Source of the DNA: Bacteroidales bacterium
Lineage (GTDB): Bacteria; Bacteroidota; Bacteroidia; Bacteroidales; UBA3824
Direction of reading: 5' to 3'
Assembly: GCA_016286055.1 (NCBI GenBank)
Contig: JAEERW010000009.1
Span: forward strand, 126,295 to 190,294
Length of the DNA stretch: 64,000 nucleotides
The notes under the pieces were generated by a model. It ran no database searches. It worked only from the letters and a program-made list of their open reading frames with translations, and was not told the origin of the DNA. Each line of letters opens with the position of its first letter. The first letter of the stretch is position 1. Shown in pieces: positions 55,689-63,837 of this stretch. A program made the translations under genes and the position numbers.

Positions 55689-56531
55689 ATGACGGAGAAT
55701 AACGAAATAGTAATGTATCAGCCTGATGAAACAATTAAACTTGAAGTAAGGCTTGAAAACGATACTGTGTGGCTAAATGCCGTTCAAATGGCCAATCTTT
55801 TTAATAGGGACGAAAAAACTGTTAGAAAGCATATTAGCAACGCTCTCAAAGAGGAGTTGTCCGATACAGTGGTTGTCGCAAAATTTGCGACAACCACTCA
55901 ACACGGTGCTATGGAAGGGAAATTTCAGATTCATGAAGTTAGTTTTTACAATCTTGATGTTATTATTTCTGTCGGTTATAGAGTAAAATCTCAACGAGGC
56001 GTTGAGTTTCGCCGATGGGCTACCCGGGTCTTAAAAGAATATCTTTTAAAAGGTTATTCCATTAATCAGCGGCTTGAACGTCTTGAACAGCGTGTTACCC
56101 AAACCGAAAACAAAATAGATTTTTTTGTAAAAACCTCCTTACCGCCGGTTGAGGGTATTTTTTACGATGGACAAATTTTCGATGCATACAAATTTGCCAA
56201 TGACCTTATACGTAGCGCAAAACAACGTATTATCCTTATTGATAATTATATAGATGATACAGTTTTGCAAATGTTAGACAAGCGTTTACCCAACATTTCG
56301 GCAACCATCTACACCAAAACTATTACGCCTCAACTGCAACTTGATTTACAGCGCCATAACGCACAATATGCACCCATTAGCATCCAACAATTTGCCAACG
56401 CACACGACCGTTTCCTATTGATTGACAATACTGTATACCATATCGGAGCATCTCTCAAAGACCTCGGCAAAAAGTGGTTTGCATTCAGCAAAATGAGCAT
56501 TACTGCTAATGAGTTGGTAGGTAAAATGTAA
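55689..56531 (+). CDS. RhuM-family protein with C-terminal PLD-like domain
   Basis: About 280 residues. The N-terminal RhuM/virulence-protein part has ETIKLEVRLENDTVWLNAVQMANLF, DEKTVRKHISN and the closing EFRRWATRVLKEYLLKGYSIN. A coiled-coil linker (RLEQRVTQTENKID) leads to a domain with ANDLIRSAKQRIILIDNYIDD and AHDRFLLIDNTVYHIGASLKDLGKKW, which looks like one half of a PLD site with Arg in place of Lys. RhuM proteins are frequent in genomic islands; function is unknown. The ATG at 55689 was chosen over the TTG at 55680. Confidence 0.82.
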   Translation: MTENNEIVMYQPDETIKLEVRLENDTVWLNAVQMANLFNRDEKTVRKHISNALKEELSDTVVVAKFATTTQHGAMEGKFQIHEVSFYNLDVIISVGYRVKSQRGVEFRRWATRVLKEYLLKGYSINQRLERLEQRVTQTENKIDFFVKTSLPPVEGIFYDGQIFDAYKFANDLIRSAKQRIILIDNYIDDTVLQMLDKRLPNISATIYTKTITPQLQLDLQRHNAQYAPISIQQFANAHDRFLLIDNTVYHIGASLKDLGKKWFAFSKMSITANELVGKM

Positions 56532-56585
56532 ATGATAATCAAAGCGTTGTAATTTTTTAAATAATCAAACAAAACAATCATCACT

Positions 56586-56924
56586 ATGAACAACTTCATT
56601 GCCTATTGCGGTTTGAACTGCGAAAAATGCGAGGCACGCATTGCTACTATCAACAACGATAACGACTTACGCCAAAAGGTGGCACGTCATTGGTCGGAAC
56701 TCAACCACGTGGAAATCACACCCGAAATGATTAACTGCACCGGCTGCCGTATTGAGGGTGTAAAGACTCCTTTTTGCGACCATCTTTGCCCTATCCGTCT
56801 GTGCGCCAAAGATAAAGGTTATCCAACCTGCGGCTCGTGCGCCGAAATGGACGGTTGCAAAAAACTCGCTATGGTAACAGGCAACAACAAAGAGGCTCTC
56901 AGCAATTTGGAACAATATAAGTAA
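56586..56924 (+). CDS. DUF3795 cysteine-rich protein
   Basis: 112 residues with about 13 cysteines in the DUF3795 order: FIAYCGLNCEKCEARIAT, INCTGCRIEG, FCDHLCPIRLCAKDKG and CGSCAEMDGCKKL. The spacing suggests binding of an iron-sulfur cluster or zinc. The family is widespread in gut anaerobes with no assigned role. The truncated CatA-like gene begins 2 bases after its stop, suggesting that they were once coupled. Confidence 0.88.
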   Translation: MNNFIAYCGLNCEKCEARIATINNDNDLRQKVARHWSELNHVEITPEMINCTGCRIEGVKTPFCDHLCPIRLCAKDKGYPTCGSCAEMDGCKKLAMVTGNNKEALSNLEQYK

Positions 56925-56926
56925 CT

Positions 56927-57157
56927 ATGAAACGCGAAATCAACCCATCGGAAACATCACGTGCACAGGCCTTCAACTATTGGATGAAGTCGCCTATGCC
57001 AATGGTAACAATTACAAAGACTTTCGACGTAACCAAAATTTATAAACTCAGCAAACAAAAGGGTTCTAAATTCAATATGCTTTTGTGTTGGCACATCGGC
57101 AAGGCGGCGAAGTTTTTGGAGAGGTTGCAACAGGCATTAAATGTTAAATTCTGTTAA
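56927..57157 (+). pseudogene. Truncated CatA-like acetyltransferase
   Basis: 76 residues. The start EINPSETSRAQAFNYWMKSPMP, then MVTITKTFDVTKIYKLSKQ and FNMLLCWHIGKAA match chloramphenicol-acetyltransferase-like proteins (normally about 210 residues). After IGKAA it turns into unrelated KFLERLQQALNVKFC and stops. The catalytic His-containing C-terminal half is missing, so it cannot be active. A second copy of the same family begins at 63838. Confidence 0.8.
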
Positions 57158-57170
57158 ATCTTCACTTCCC

Positions 57171-57206
57171 CTCTTGACTCGTCCCTTGGGGCATAGTTTA
57201 ACTTTG
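57171..57206 (+). promoter_or_regulatory. MerR-type operator/promoter
   Basis: TAACTTTG (57199-57206) is a -7 box. Just upstream, a GACTCGTCCC...GGGGCATAGTT arrangement forms an imperfect inverted repeat (xACT..CCC / GGG..AGTx) like those bound by BmrR/MerR-type activators in an over-long spacer. The MerR/GyrI gene starts 33 bases later, so it probably controls itself. Confidence 0.55.
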
Positions 57207-57238
57207 CAGTCGCTTAGCAAAAACAAAATCGTACGATT

Positions 57239-58063
57239 ATGAGTAACAAAACAAAGTTAAAAATCGGAGAGTTTTCACAGATGATGCAGGTAACTGTTAA
57301 AACCCTGCGTCATTACGAGCAAAAAGGTCTTCTCCTGCCTGACGAGGTGGACGAGTGGACAGGTTACCGATATTACAGCATTGAACAGATGCAGAAGTTG
57401 CAGTCAATCCGCGATTTACAGAGCCTCGGGTTCTCGTTGGACGAAATCAAGGAACTCTACGACGACGATTCGCACACGCCGAGCGTCCGTCAGATGGACG
57501 AAAAAATCAAGGAGACGGAACTTCAACTGAATCAACTCATTGCACGTCGCAACCGCTTGCTCGAATGGAAAAACTCTCGCAAACAAATTACAAAAATGGA
57601 AAAATTCAACATTCAGGCTTTGCCCGAAATCATTGTGGCAAGTCATCGCGAAGTGATACCAAACTACGAAGCCCTCGGACCTATGTGCTACGAGAAGATT
57701 GGCCCTGAGATGCAACGTCTTGGCTGCAAATGTCCCAAGCCCGGCTACTGTTTCACCGTGGGACACAACGGAGAGTACACGCCCACCGACATCGACATCG
57801 AGTACTGCGAACAGGTGGAGGAGATGGGCACCGACAGCGCAATAATCAAGTTCAAGAAACTCCCCGCAATCCCCAAGGCTCTCTGTATGAAGCACATCGG
57901 ACCCTACGAGAAGTTTTACGAGTCGTTTATCGAAACCTTCAAATATATGGAGCAAAACGGCTACAAGATTGCCGGCAAACCCCGTACAAGTTACGTGGAC
58001 GGCCCGTGGAATCAAGACGACCCCGAAAAATGGGTGTCGGTAATTCAGATTCCAATTGAGTAA
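57239..58063 (+). CDS. MerR-family regulator with GyrI-like ligand domain
   Basis: 274 residues. Residues 1-75 are a MerR winged HTH (KIGEFSQMMQVTVKTLRHYEQKGLL, YRYYSIEQMQKLQSI). Residues about 80-115 are a dimerising coiled coil. Residues about 120-274 are a GyrI-like effector domain (IIVASHREVIPNYEALGP, CFTVGHNGEYTP, KALCMKHIGPYEKFYESF). BmrR-type relatives bind multidrug ligands and turn on export or detoxification genes. The likely target is the second GyrI-like gene 59 bases downstream, which may sequester the same ligand. Confidence 0.9.
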   Translation: MSNKTKLKIGEFSQMMQVTVKTLRHYEQKGLLLPDEVDEWTGYRYYSIEQMQKLQSIRDLQSLGFSLDEIKELYDDDSHTPSVRQMDEKIKETELQLNQLIARRNRLLEWKNSRKQITKMEKFNIQALPEIIVASHREVIPNYEALGPMCYEKIGPEMQRLGCKCPKPGYCFTVGHNGEYTPTDIDIEYCEQVEEMGTDSAIIKFKKLPAIPKALCMKHIGPYEKFYESFIETFKYMEQNGYKIAGKPRTSYVDGPWNQDDPEKWVSVIQIPIE

Positions 58064-58122
58064 ACATTGATTCTTTAACTTCGGGACTGTCCTTGTGGCA
58101 GTCCCTTAAAATTCAAATAATT

Positions 58123-58755
58123 ATGCCATTTGATTTCAAGAAAGAGTTTAAGGAGTTTTACCTTCCGCCTTGCAAGCCTGAGATTGTCAATGTACCGAAA
58201 GCCAATTACATCGCGGTACGTGGCAGCGGCAATCCCAACGACGAGAACGGCGAATATAAGCGGGCGTTGAACGTGCTTTACGCCGTGGCTTACACGCTGA
58301 AAATGAGTTACAAAACTAACTATCGCATCAACGGTTTTTATGAATACGTTGTACCGCCGCTCGAAGGTTTTTGGTGGCAAGACGGCGTGGAGGGCGTTGA
58401 CTATTCGCAAAAATCCGCGTTCAATTGGATTTCGGTACTGCGTCTGCCCGATTTCATCACCCGCAAAGATTTTGATTGGGCGGTAACAACAGCCACCAAA
58501 AAGAAGAAATTGGATTGCTCAAAGGCTGAATTCCTAACCATCTACGAAGGTCTCTGCGTTCAAATAATGCACATTGGCAGTTACGACCAAGAGCCTGCAA
58601 CAGTGAAACTAATGGACGATTTCATTGCCACCGAAGGTTACGTCAACGATTTCACCCCAACCCGCCTTCACCACGAAATCTACCTTTCCGACCCACGCAA
58701 AACTCCGGCAGAGAAGTTGAAGACGGTGATAAGGCATCCGGTGAGGGAGGGGTGA
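58123..58755 (+). CDS. GyrI-like small-molecule-binding protein
   Basis: 210 residues, no DNA-binding part. It carries the GyrI-like/SOUL-type fold: FKEFYLPPCKPEIVNVPKANYIAVRGSGNPN, GFWWQDGVEG, LTIYEGLCVQIMHIGSYDQE and YVNDFTPTRLHHEIYLSDPRKT. Proteins of this type bind hydrophobic cations or may hydrolyse electrophilic compounds. It follows the MerR/GyrI regulator, which suggests that both recognise one class of compound. The ATG at 58123 starts MPFDFKKEF and was preferred to one 10 codons earlier. Confidence 0.85.
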   Translation: MPFDFKKEFKEFYLPPCKPEIVNVPKANYIAVRGSGNPNDENGEYKRALNVLYAVAYTLKMSYKTNYRINGFYEYVVPPLEGFWWQDGVEGVDYSQKSAFNWISVLRLPDFITRKDFDWAVTTATKKKKLDCSKAEFLTIYEGLCVQIMHIGSYDQEPATVKLMDDFIATEGYVNDFTPTRLHHEIYLSDPRKTPAEKLKTVIRHPVREG

Positions 58756-59105
58756 TTGCGTTTTAAGAATTATCAACAAAGAAATTTAATTGTTGACAAT
58801 CAAACTGTTATAATAATTTTCAAAAAAAAGTTTGAGAAAGATTTGTATTGTTAATTAACATTTAGTAAATTTGTGATTGGTATTCGGACATTTGTAATGC
58901 ACCGAAACCGAGTATAATATTTGTACGAAAGCGTTATACTTTGTTCTTGGTTGAGTAAACGTGAAAATTCAATAACAATAATATGTGATTCTCACGACAT
59001 TCGATATCAGATATAATCAGAGTATATACGGTTCGCGCTTTCGATATGCGAGAAGTTAAACAAATCCTTTCCGAGCCGCAAGAAGAGGCAAAAAATCAAG
59101 AGAAA
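58756..59105. promoter_or_regulatory. 350-base gene-free leader of the WG-repeat gene
   Basis: AT-rich, no gene seen. A TAAATTTG (58866-58873) fits the -7 consensus but would leave a 230-base leader. The region also holds a TATACTTTG near 58935 that is one base short of the consensus. I saw no riboswitch or strong hairpin. Confidence 0.35.
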
Positions 59106-60428
59106 ATGAAAGCAAAAATAATGATATTCTGTCTGGTCGTTGTACTTGCAAACATTGTCGCCTGTAAAAGCGGAGATGGAGACCTTCTAATTCATGCAAA
59201 ACTTGGTGATAAATGGGGCTACATTGACAGAAATGGCAAATGGGTTATTAATCCTCAGTTTGATGAAGTTGACGATTTTTCTGATAATGGACTTGCTGCC
59301 GTAGCAATTGACAGCAAGTGGGGGTATATTGACAAAACCGGCAAATTGATTGTGCAACCACAATTTGATTATGCCGGCGAGTTCCATAATGATGGTCTGG
59401 CAGAAGTTGGCTACAATAAGGAGAGGGACGAAGAATGGGGTGCTTATAGTTACAATAAAGGTTTGATTGATAAGTCCGGTAAAATGATAGTAAATCCTTA
59501 TCAATATACAGAACTGAGAAGTTGCTATGAAGACGGAGAATGGGGTAATTTATATATAGTAGTTAATACAGATGGCAAAATGGGTATAATTGACAGAACT
59601 GGTAACTATATCATCGAACCTAAATATGACTATATGGGGAGTTGTATATGGAAAGGACTAATAGTTTTTTCAGATAATGGCAAATATGGTTTTATGGATA
59701 AAGGCGGCAACATTATAATAGAGCCTCAATTTGATGATATTGAAGCATGCGACGGGGATAATAATTATATACCTGTGTATGTAAAAGACGCGTGGGGGTA
59801 TGCAGACAACAAAGGGAATATTGTAATCAATCCGCAATTTAAAATAGCATTGCCATTTGGGAACAACGGTTTGGCTCTAATCATGTTAAATGGTAATGAC
59901 AAATACGGTTGCATTGACACAACTGGTAAAATCGTCATCACTCCGCAATATGACTATCCGTTTTATTTTTCGGATAATGGATTGGCAATAGTAAAAAGAA
60001 GCGACAACTATGACAAATACGGATTTATTGACACAACTGGCAAAATTATAATACCATTGCAATATCTCAATGTTCGACCATTTGAGGATAATGGACTTGC
60101 CGTTGTAGTAATGTGGATTGAATCTGACAAACGTGCAGTGAGTGGATGTATAGACAAAACAGGCAAATTTGTAATCAGTCCACAATATAGTAAAGTATTG
60201 CCAATCAACGAAAACTTGACTGCCGTTGAAACTATGGATTACAAATGGGGCTTTGCGGACAATACCGGATTAATTGTTGTTGTGCCTCAATTTGATGACT
60301 TATACACTTATAAAGATATAATTTTCGCATCACAAGAAGGCAAATGGGGCATTGTGGATGAACAAGGCAATTTTATAGTACATCCTCAGTTCGATGAAAT
60401 ATATTCCATTACGTTCAAAAACCGTTAA
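59106..60428 (+). CDS. WG-repeat lipoprotein
   Basis: About 440 residues. A lipoprotein signal (VVLANIVAC) is followed by about eleven WG (Trp-Gly) repeats of 35-40 residues. Each is built as KWGYIDRNGKWVINPQFDEV-like blocks, with DNGLAAV at the turn (about 15-435). WG repeats form small beta motifs with unknown binding partners and are common in gut Bacteroidetes and Firmicutes. The ATG at 59106 was chosen because the lipobox then lies at a normal distance; the frame is open 20 codons further. Confidence 0.88.
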   Translation: MKAKIMIFCLVVVLANIVACKSGDGDLLIHAKLGDKWGYIDRNGKWVINPQFDEVDDFSDNGLAAVAIDSKWGYIDKTGKLIVQPQFDYAGEFHNDGLAEVGYNKERDEEWGAYSYNKGLIDKSGKMIVNPYQYTELRSCYEDGEWGNLYIVVNTDGKMGIIDRTGNYIIEPKYDYMGSCIWKGLIVFSDNGKYGFMDKGGNIIIEPQFDDIEACDGDNNYIPVYVKDAWGYADNKGNIVINPQFKIALPFGNNGLALIMLNGNDKYGCIDTTGKIVITPQYDYPFYFSDNGLAIVKRSDNYDKYGFIDTTGKIIIPLQYLNVRPFEDNGLAVVVMWIESDKRAVSGCIDKTGKFVISPQYSKVLPINENLTAVETMDYKWGFADNTGLIVVVPQFDDLYTYKDIIFASQEGKWGIVDEQGNFIVHPQFDEIYSITFKNR

Positions 60429-60497
60429 GGGACAAACAAATCATTATATGTGCAAAATTTTACACAAATAATTAAATTGTTTTAACGAAATAAAATG

Positions 60498-60526
60498 TTT
60501 GGGAATATAATTTATTTGTAATTTTG
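60498..60526 (+). promoter_or_regulatory. Promoter of the PIN-like/Sel1 gene
   Basis: TTTG (60498-60501) and TAATTTTG (60519-60526) match the -33 and -7 elements with a 17-base spacer, 47 bases ahead of the ATG. Confidence 0.65.
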
Positions 60527-60572
60527 CTTCTTAGAAGAGAACAATTTAATTGAAGATAAAATAACAATCAGG

Positions 60573-62513
60573 ATGCGAACAGAGTACATTTTTATAAATA
60601 CGGATTTCTATTTGGAAACAGACATCGATTTTGCTGAATTAGATTTAAATACAACAAAAATCGTTGTCCCAAAATTTGTGATTACTGAGCTATCAAATAC
60701 AAATACGGAAAAGGCCAAAAAGATATTAGTAGATTTCAAAAAATATCGGACTCTACCGTATTTCCTTTTTGACGAATCCACAGAAACTAAAAATATCTTT
60801 GATTACATCAAACAGTTTAAATGTGCTATGGAGTCCAAGTATTTAGCCACTTTATCATTGAATTTATTTGAAAACAATACGTTCGATTTGGATTTATTTT
60901 TTGAATGTGATGAATTTCGCTCCAAAGAGTCTATTTCATCGTCCGTAGCACAATTGTTTTTATCACAAATAGAAGAAAAAGCTTCTGATGGTCAACCAGT
61001 GGCTCAATATTGTTTGGGTTGCTGTTTTTATCAAGGTTATGGCAAGGAACAAGATGACAAAAAAGCCTTTGAGTGGTTCAAAAAAGCCGCGAACCAAGGA
61101 TATGCAAATGCTCAGAATTGTTTAGGTTTTTGTTATTATAGAGGTCGCGGAGTAGAACGAAGTTATAAGCAGGCAGCTGAATGGACAAAGAAAGCTGCAC
61201 AACAAGGATATGCATCTGCACAGTTTAACTTAGGCATAAGTTATAGATACGGCGATGGCGTAGAACAAGATTATAAACAAGCCATCGAATGGTTAATTAA
61301 GGCAGCCGAACAAGAATTTATCGAAGCACAGACTCAATTAGGTTTTTATTTAGAAACTAATTTGATAGAAGAACAATACTACAAACGAATCGCCGATTTA
61401 TTAGAAAAAACGGCTAATCGTGATATTGTAGAAGCACAATACTATTATGGTGTTTGTTTTTACTTAGGCAAAGGAAGAAAACAAGATTATAACCAAGCCT
61501 GTAATTGGTTTGATAAAGCGGCAAATAAGGAATATGCTGAGGCTCAAAACATGTATGGATTTTGTTATTACAACGGATATGGAGTAAAACAAGATTATAA
61601 TAAAGCTATTGAATGGTATCGCAAAGCAGATAAACAAGGTTTTACAGAGGCGCAATACAATTTAGGTGTATGTTATGAAGAAGGTCATGGTGTAATACAA
61701 AGTTATACACAAGCTTTTGAATGGTATATGAAGGCCGCCGATAGAGGTAATGCAAATGCCCAAAACAAAGTGGGGATCTGTTATGAGCGAGGGAATGGTA
61801 TAGAACAAAACTATCAAAAAGCAATTGATTGGTATAGGAGAGCAGCAGAAAGAGGACATGTCGAAGCACAAGACAGACTTGATGCAATTACTAAAAAGAA
61901 AAGTATCGATAACATTGTAAATGAACTAAATGCCGATTTAATAAACAAAGAACTTAATCGGGCACAGAGATGGTACATAACATGCATTGTGGTAATATTT
62001 GTAATGTTTGCCGGTTTTGGAACGTATATGTGGTGGAATGTGTGTTCTATTGAGGCTAACAGTTCTTGGGAAACTATTCTTGTGCGTGTTCTTATAAGTA
62101 TGTCGTTTTTATCGATGATATTTGTTTTTATTAATCAGGCAGCACGCGCCCGAAAAACTATGGTTTTGCTTTCGAGAGAAATTCAAGAGTTTAAATATAT
62201 AGGAGCTCTTCTAAAAGGTAAAGTAGATATGTCTAACGACGCTTTGAGAACCCAAGAAGATATTGATAATGTATTTTCTAAAATGCTTGATCAACATATT
62301 GCGATTCAAAAATCACGAGTAGAAAAGGAAGACCATTCGGAAATAAAAGACATCACCCCAGAAGTGCTTAGTTTTTACAAAGACCACACATCAACTATTA
62401 TGAACAATTATAATGACATGCAGAAAACAGTTATAGAAAATTTGAAATCAATAATGGAGTCATACAAACCCGACCACCAAAATGTCAAAAACAAACGAAG
62501 TGAAGAAGAATAG
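60573..62513 (+). CDS. PIN-like N-terminus, Sel1 repeats and two membrane helices
   Basis: 646 residues. The first 140 look like a PIN/PRORP-type fold: FINTDFYLETDIDF, KIVVPKFVITELSNTN (the family's acidic residues in NTD and TEL), then a helical part. Residues about 140-450 are about nine Sel1 (TPR-like) repeats (QPVAQYCLGCCFYQGYGKEQDDKKAFEWFKKAA). Two membrane helices follow (YITCIVVIFVMFAGFGTYMW, then VRVLISMSFLSMIFVFI), and a coiled-coil C-terminus. Sel1 repeats act as scaffolds. A membrane-held PIN-like nuclease scaffold would be unusual, but the PIN reading rests on a short motif. Confidence 0.72.
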   Translation: MRTEYIFINTDFYLETDIDFAELDLNTTKIVVPKFVITELSNTNTEKAKKILVDFKKYRTLPYFLFDESTETKNIFDYIKQFKCAMESKYLATLSLNLFENNTFDLDLFFECDEFRSKESISSSVAQLFLSQIEEKASDGQPVAQYCLGCCFYQGYGKEQDDKKAFEWFKKAANQGYANAQNCLGFCYYRGRGVERSYKQAAEWTKKAAQQGYASAQFNLGISYRYGDGVEQDYKQAIEWLIKAAEQEFIEAQTQLGFYLETNLIEEQYYKRIADLLEKTANRDIVEAQYYYGVCFYLGKGRKQDYNQACNWFDKAANKEYAEAQNMYGFCYYNGYGVKQDYNKAIEWYRKADKQGFTEAQYNLGVCYEEGHGVIQSYTQAFEWYMKAADRGNANAQNKVGICYERGNGIEQNYQKAIDWYRRAAERGHVEAQDRLDAITKKKSIDNIVNELNADLINKELNRAQRWYITCIVVIFVMFAGFGTYMWWNVCSIEANSSWETILVRVLISMSFLSMIFVFINQAARARKTMVLLSREIQEFKYIGALLKGKVDMSNDALRTQEDIDNVFSKMLDQHIAIQKSRVEKEDHSEIKDITPEVLSFYKDHTSTIMNNYNDMQKTVIENLKSIMESYKPDHQNVKNKRSEEE

Positions 62514-62515
62514 TA

Positions 62516-62764
62516 TCAGCATTTTACTGGCTTGGCATAATAACACTGTTGCAGGAACGCTTGCACAATTTGCTGTTGTCTTTGCTGACATTCCATCCAC
62601 TCTTGCATCAAGCGTTGGAAATGCTCCGCTTTTTCGTTTGCATCTATGACATCGCACATACGCTCGGCAATTGATGGCGGAAAATTATTCCTTATGATTG
62701 TCTTTCCCATTTCGTTAGCGATTTTACCTCCAACAATATTATATAAATCCTGTATTGTAATCAT
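62516..62764 (-). CDS. Small hypothetical protein
   Basis: 82 residues, convergent with the Sel1 gene (their ends are 2 bases apart). Helical, with NIVGGKIANEMGKTIIRNNF and a Gln-rich end (CQQRQQQIVQAFLQQ), and three Cys near the C-terminus. I do not recognise it. The ATG at 62764 was preferred to one 15 codons earlier, which is in an AT-rich leader. Confidence 0.45.
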   Translation of the reverse strand: MITIQDLYNIVGGKIANEMGKTIIRNNFPPSIAERMCDVIDANEKAEHFQRLMQEWMECQQRQQQIVQAFLQQCYYAKPVKC

Positions 62765-62855
62765 AATGTTTTGTTTTTTTATTTTGGCAAAGTTACAAAT
62801 TATAATCAATAATTCAAACTTCTTTCATTGAATATTTTGCAAACAAAGTTAATCA

Positions 62856-63128
62856 TCACACCCTTATCACCTCTTCCCCTAATGCCGCCTCAATCTTAGC
62901 CAATGTCGCAATGGTGAAGTTATGCCCGCCGCCAATCCATTTGGACACTGTCGCTTCGGAAGTTCCAACAAGACGCGCAAACTCTTTTTGCGACAGACCT
63001 TTGCGGCGCAAGGCGGCATAAATCTTGTCGGCAATTTGGTACGACCATTCCACCTCATGCTTGATTTCGGGCGGCGTGTAGGCTATTACTTGGTCAAAAA
63101 GTTGCTCTGTGGCTTCGGAATGTTTCAT
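62856..63128 (-). CDS. XRE-family HTH protein (orphan antitoxin-like)
   Basis: 90 residues. The HTH core is IADKIYAALRRKGLSQKEFARLVGTSEATVSKWIGGGHNFTIATLAKIEAAL (about 32-83), as in HigA/XRE antitoxins. The N-terminal 30 residues (EQLFDQVIAYTPPEIKHEVEWSY) are a typical extension that holds a partner toxin. No toxin-like gene lies next to it: the upstream side is a dinD relic, the downstream side a small unknown gene. It is therefore an orphan antitoxin or a free regulator. Confidence 0.85.
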   Translation of the reverse strand: MKHSEATEQLFDQVIAYTPPEIKHEVEWSYQIADKIYAALRRKGLSQKEFARLVGTSEATVSKWIGGGHNFTIATLAKIEAALGEEVIRV

Positions 63129-63179
63129 AAGTCACATTCTATTGTTAATAATTTTTGAAAAGTTTCTAAATGAGAATAA

Positions 63180-63293
63180 CTGCCCAAACTGACCATTTTC
63201 GTGACCTCACGAAAATGGTCATCCACGTTGATTCACAACGTTTTTCAATTTTGTTTTATATATTTTAACGATGTCCATATTGATTCTAATTGA
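63180..63293 (-). pseudogene. Short dinD-like relic (copy 2)
   Basis: On the minus strand the ATG at about 63290 reads MDIVKIYKTKLKN then VVNQRG and stops. It is followed, in another frame, by DDHFREVTKMVSLG, which copy 1 (48414) also has. The middle of the gene is deleted and only about 110 bases remain. Both copies keep the 30-base palindrome with arms GACCATTTTCGTGA and TCACGAAAATGGTC. The -7 box at 63303-63310 matches that of copy 1. Confidence 0.7.
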
Positions 63294-63344
63294 TTACGAC
63301 GACAAATATACATAAAATTTTATAATTTACATCCTTTTTTATCT

Positions 63345-63352
63345 TATCTTTG
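63345..63352 (+). promoter_or_regulatory. -7 element of the GNAT gene
   Basis: TATCTTTG fits TAnnTTTG, 27 bases ahead of the ATG at 63380. It lies within the longer open frame and rules out the upstream start. Confidence 0.65.
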
Positions 63353-63379
63353 CCCTCTGAAATTAAACAAATCACATCA

Positions 63380-63826
63380 ATGAGCACATTCAAAGTAACA
63401 GAAAGCAACAATTACGACACCATAAAGTCGCTGTTTAAAGATTATTCGCAAATCAAGGGCGCGGAAGGGTGCTTTGTGTCGTTTGAAAAAGAATTGGCTG
63501 ATTTACAGTCGTTTTACAATGGCGGAGCATTGTTTTTGGGTTATGAAGACGAAACCCCAGTGGCTTGCATTACCATCAAAAAAATTGATGATTCCACTTG
63601 CGAAATTAAACGCCTCTATGTCAAGCCAGAGCACCGTGGCAAAGGATATTCACGGCAGATGCTCAACGCAGCATTACAGCGCGCCCAAAAACTTGGTTTC
63701 ACAACGGCAACCCTCACCACCCGTCCCGCAGTAATGCCCATTGCATTTCAACTCTACACCCGCTCAGGATTTGAAAACCTCGGCGAAGAAAACGGTGTGG
63801 TAAAAATGAGGAAAATAATCGCATAA
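63380..63826 (+). CDS. GNAT-family acetyltransferase
   Basis: 148 residues. Motif A of GNATs is present (IKRLYVKPEHRGKGYSRQMLNAALQ, with the RxxGxG-like acetyl-CoA loop), followed by a C-terminal QLYTRSGFENLG strand-loop typical of the fold. The acceptor is unknown. The ATG at 63380 begins MSTFKVTESNNY, after the -7 element. The CatA-like gene starts 11 bases after its stop, so the two may be cotranscribed. Confidence 0.88.
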   Translation: MSTFKVTESNNYDTIKSLFKDYSQIKGAEGCFVSFEKELADLQSFYNGGALFLGYEDETPVACITIKKIDDSTCEIKRLYVKPEHRGKGYSRQMLNAALQRAQKLGFTTATLTTRPAVMPIAFQLYTRSGFENLGEENGVVKMRKIIA

Positions 63827-63837
63827 TCCAAATATCT

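Noticed and set aside
56927..57157. Chloramphenicol resistance
   Set aside because: Both CatA-like copies lack the catalytic half within the window, and this family includes many non-resistance members.
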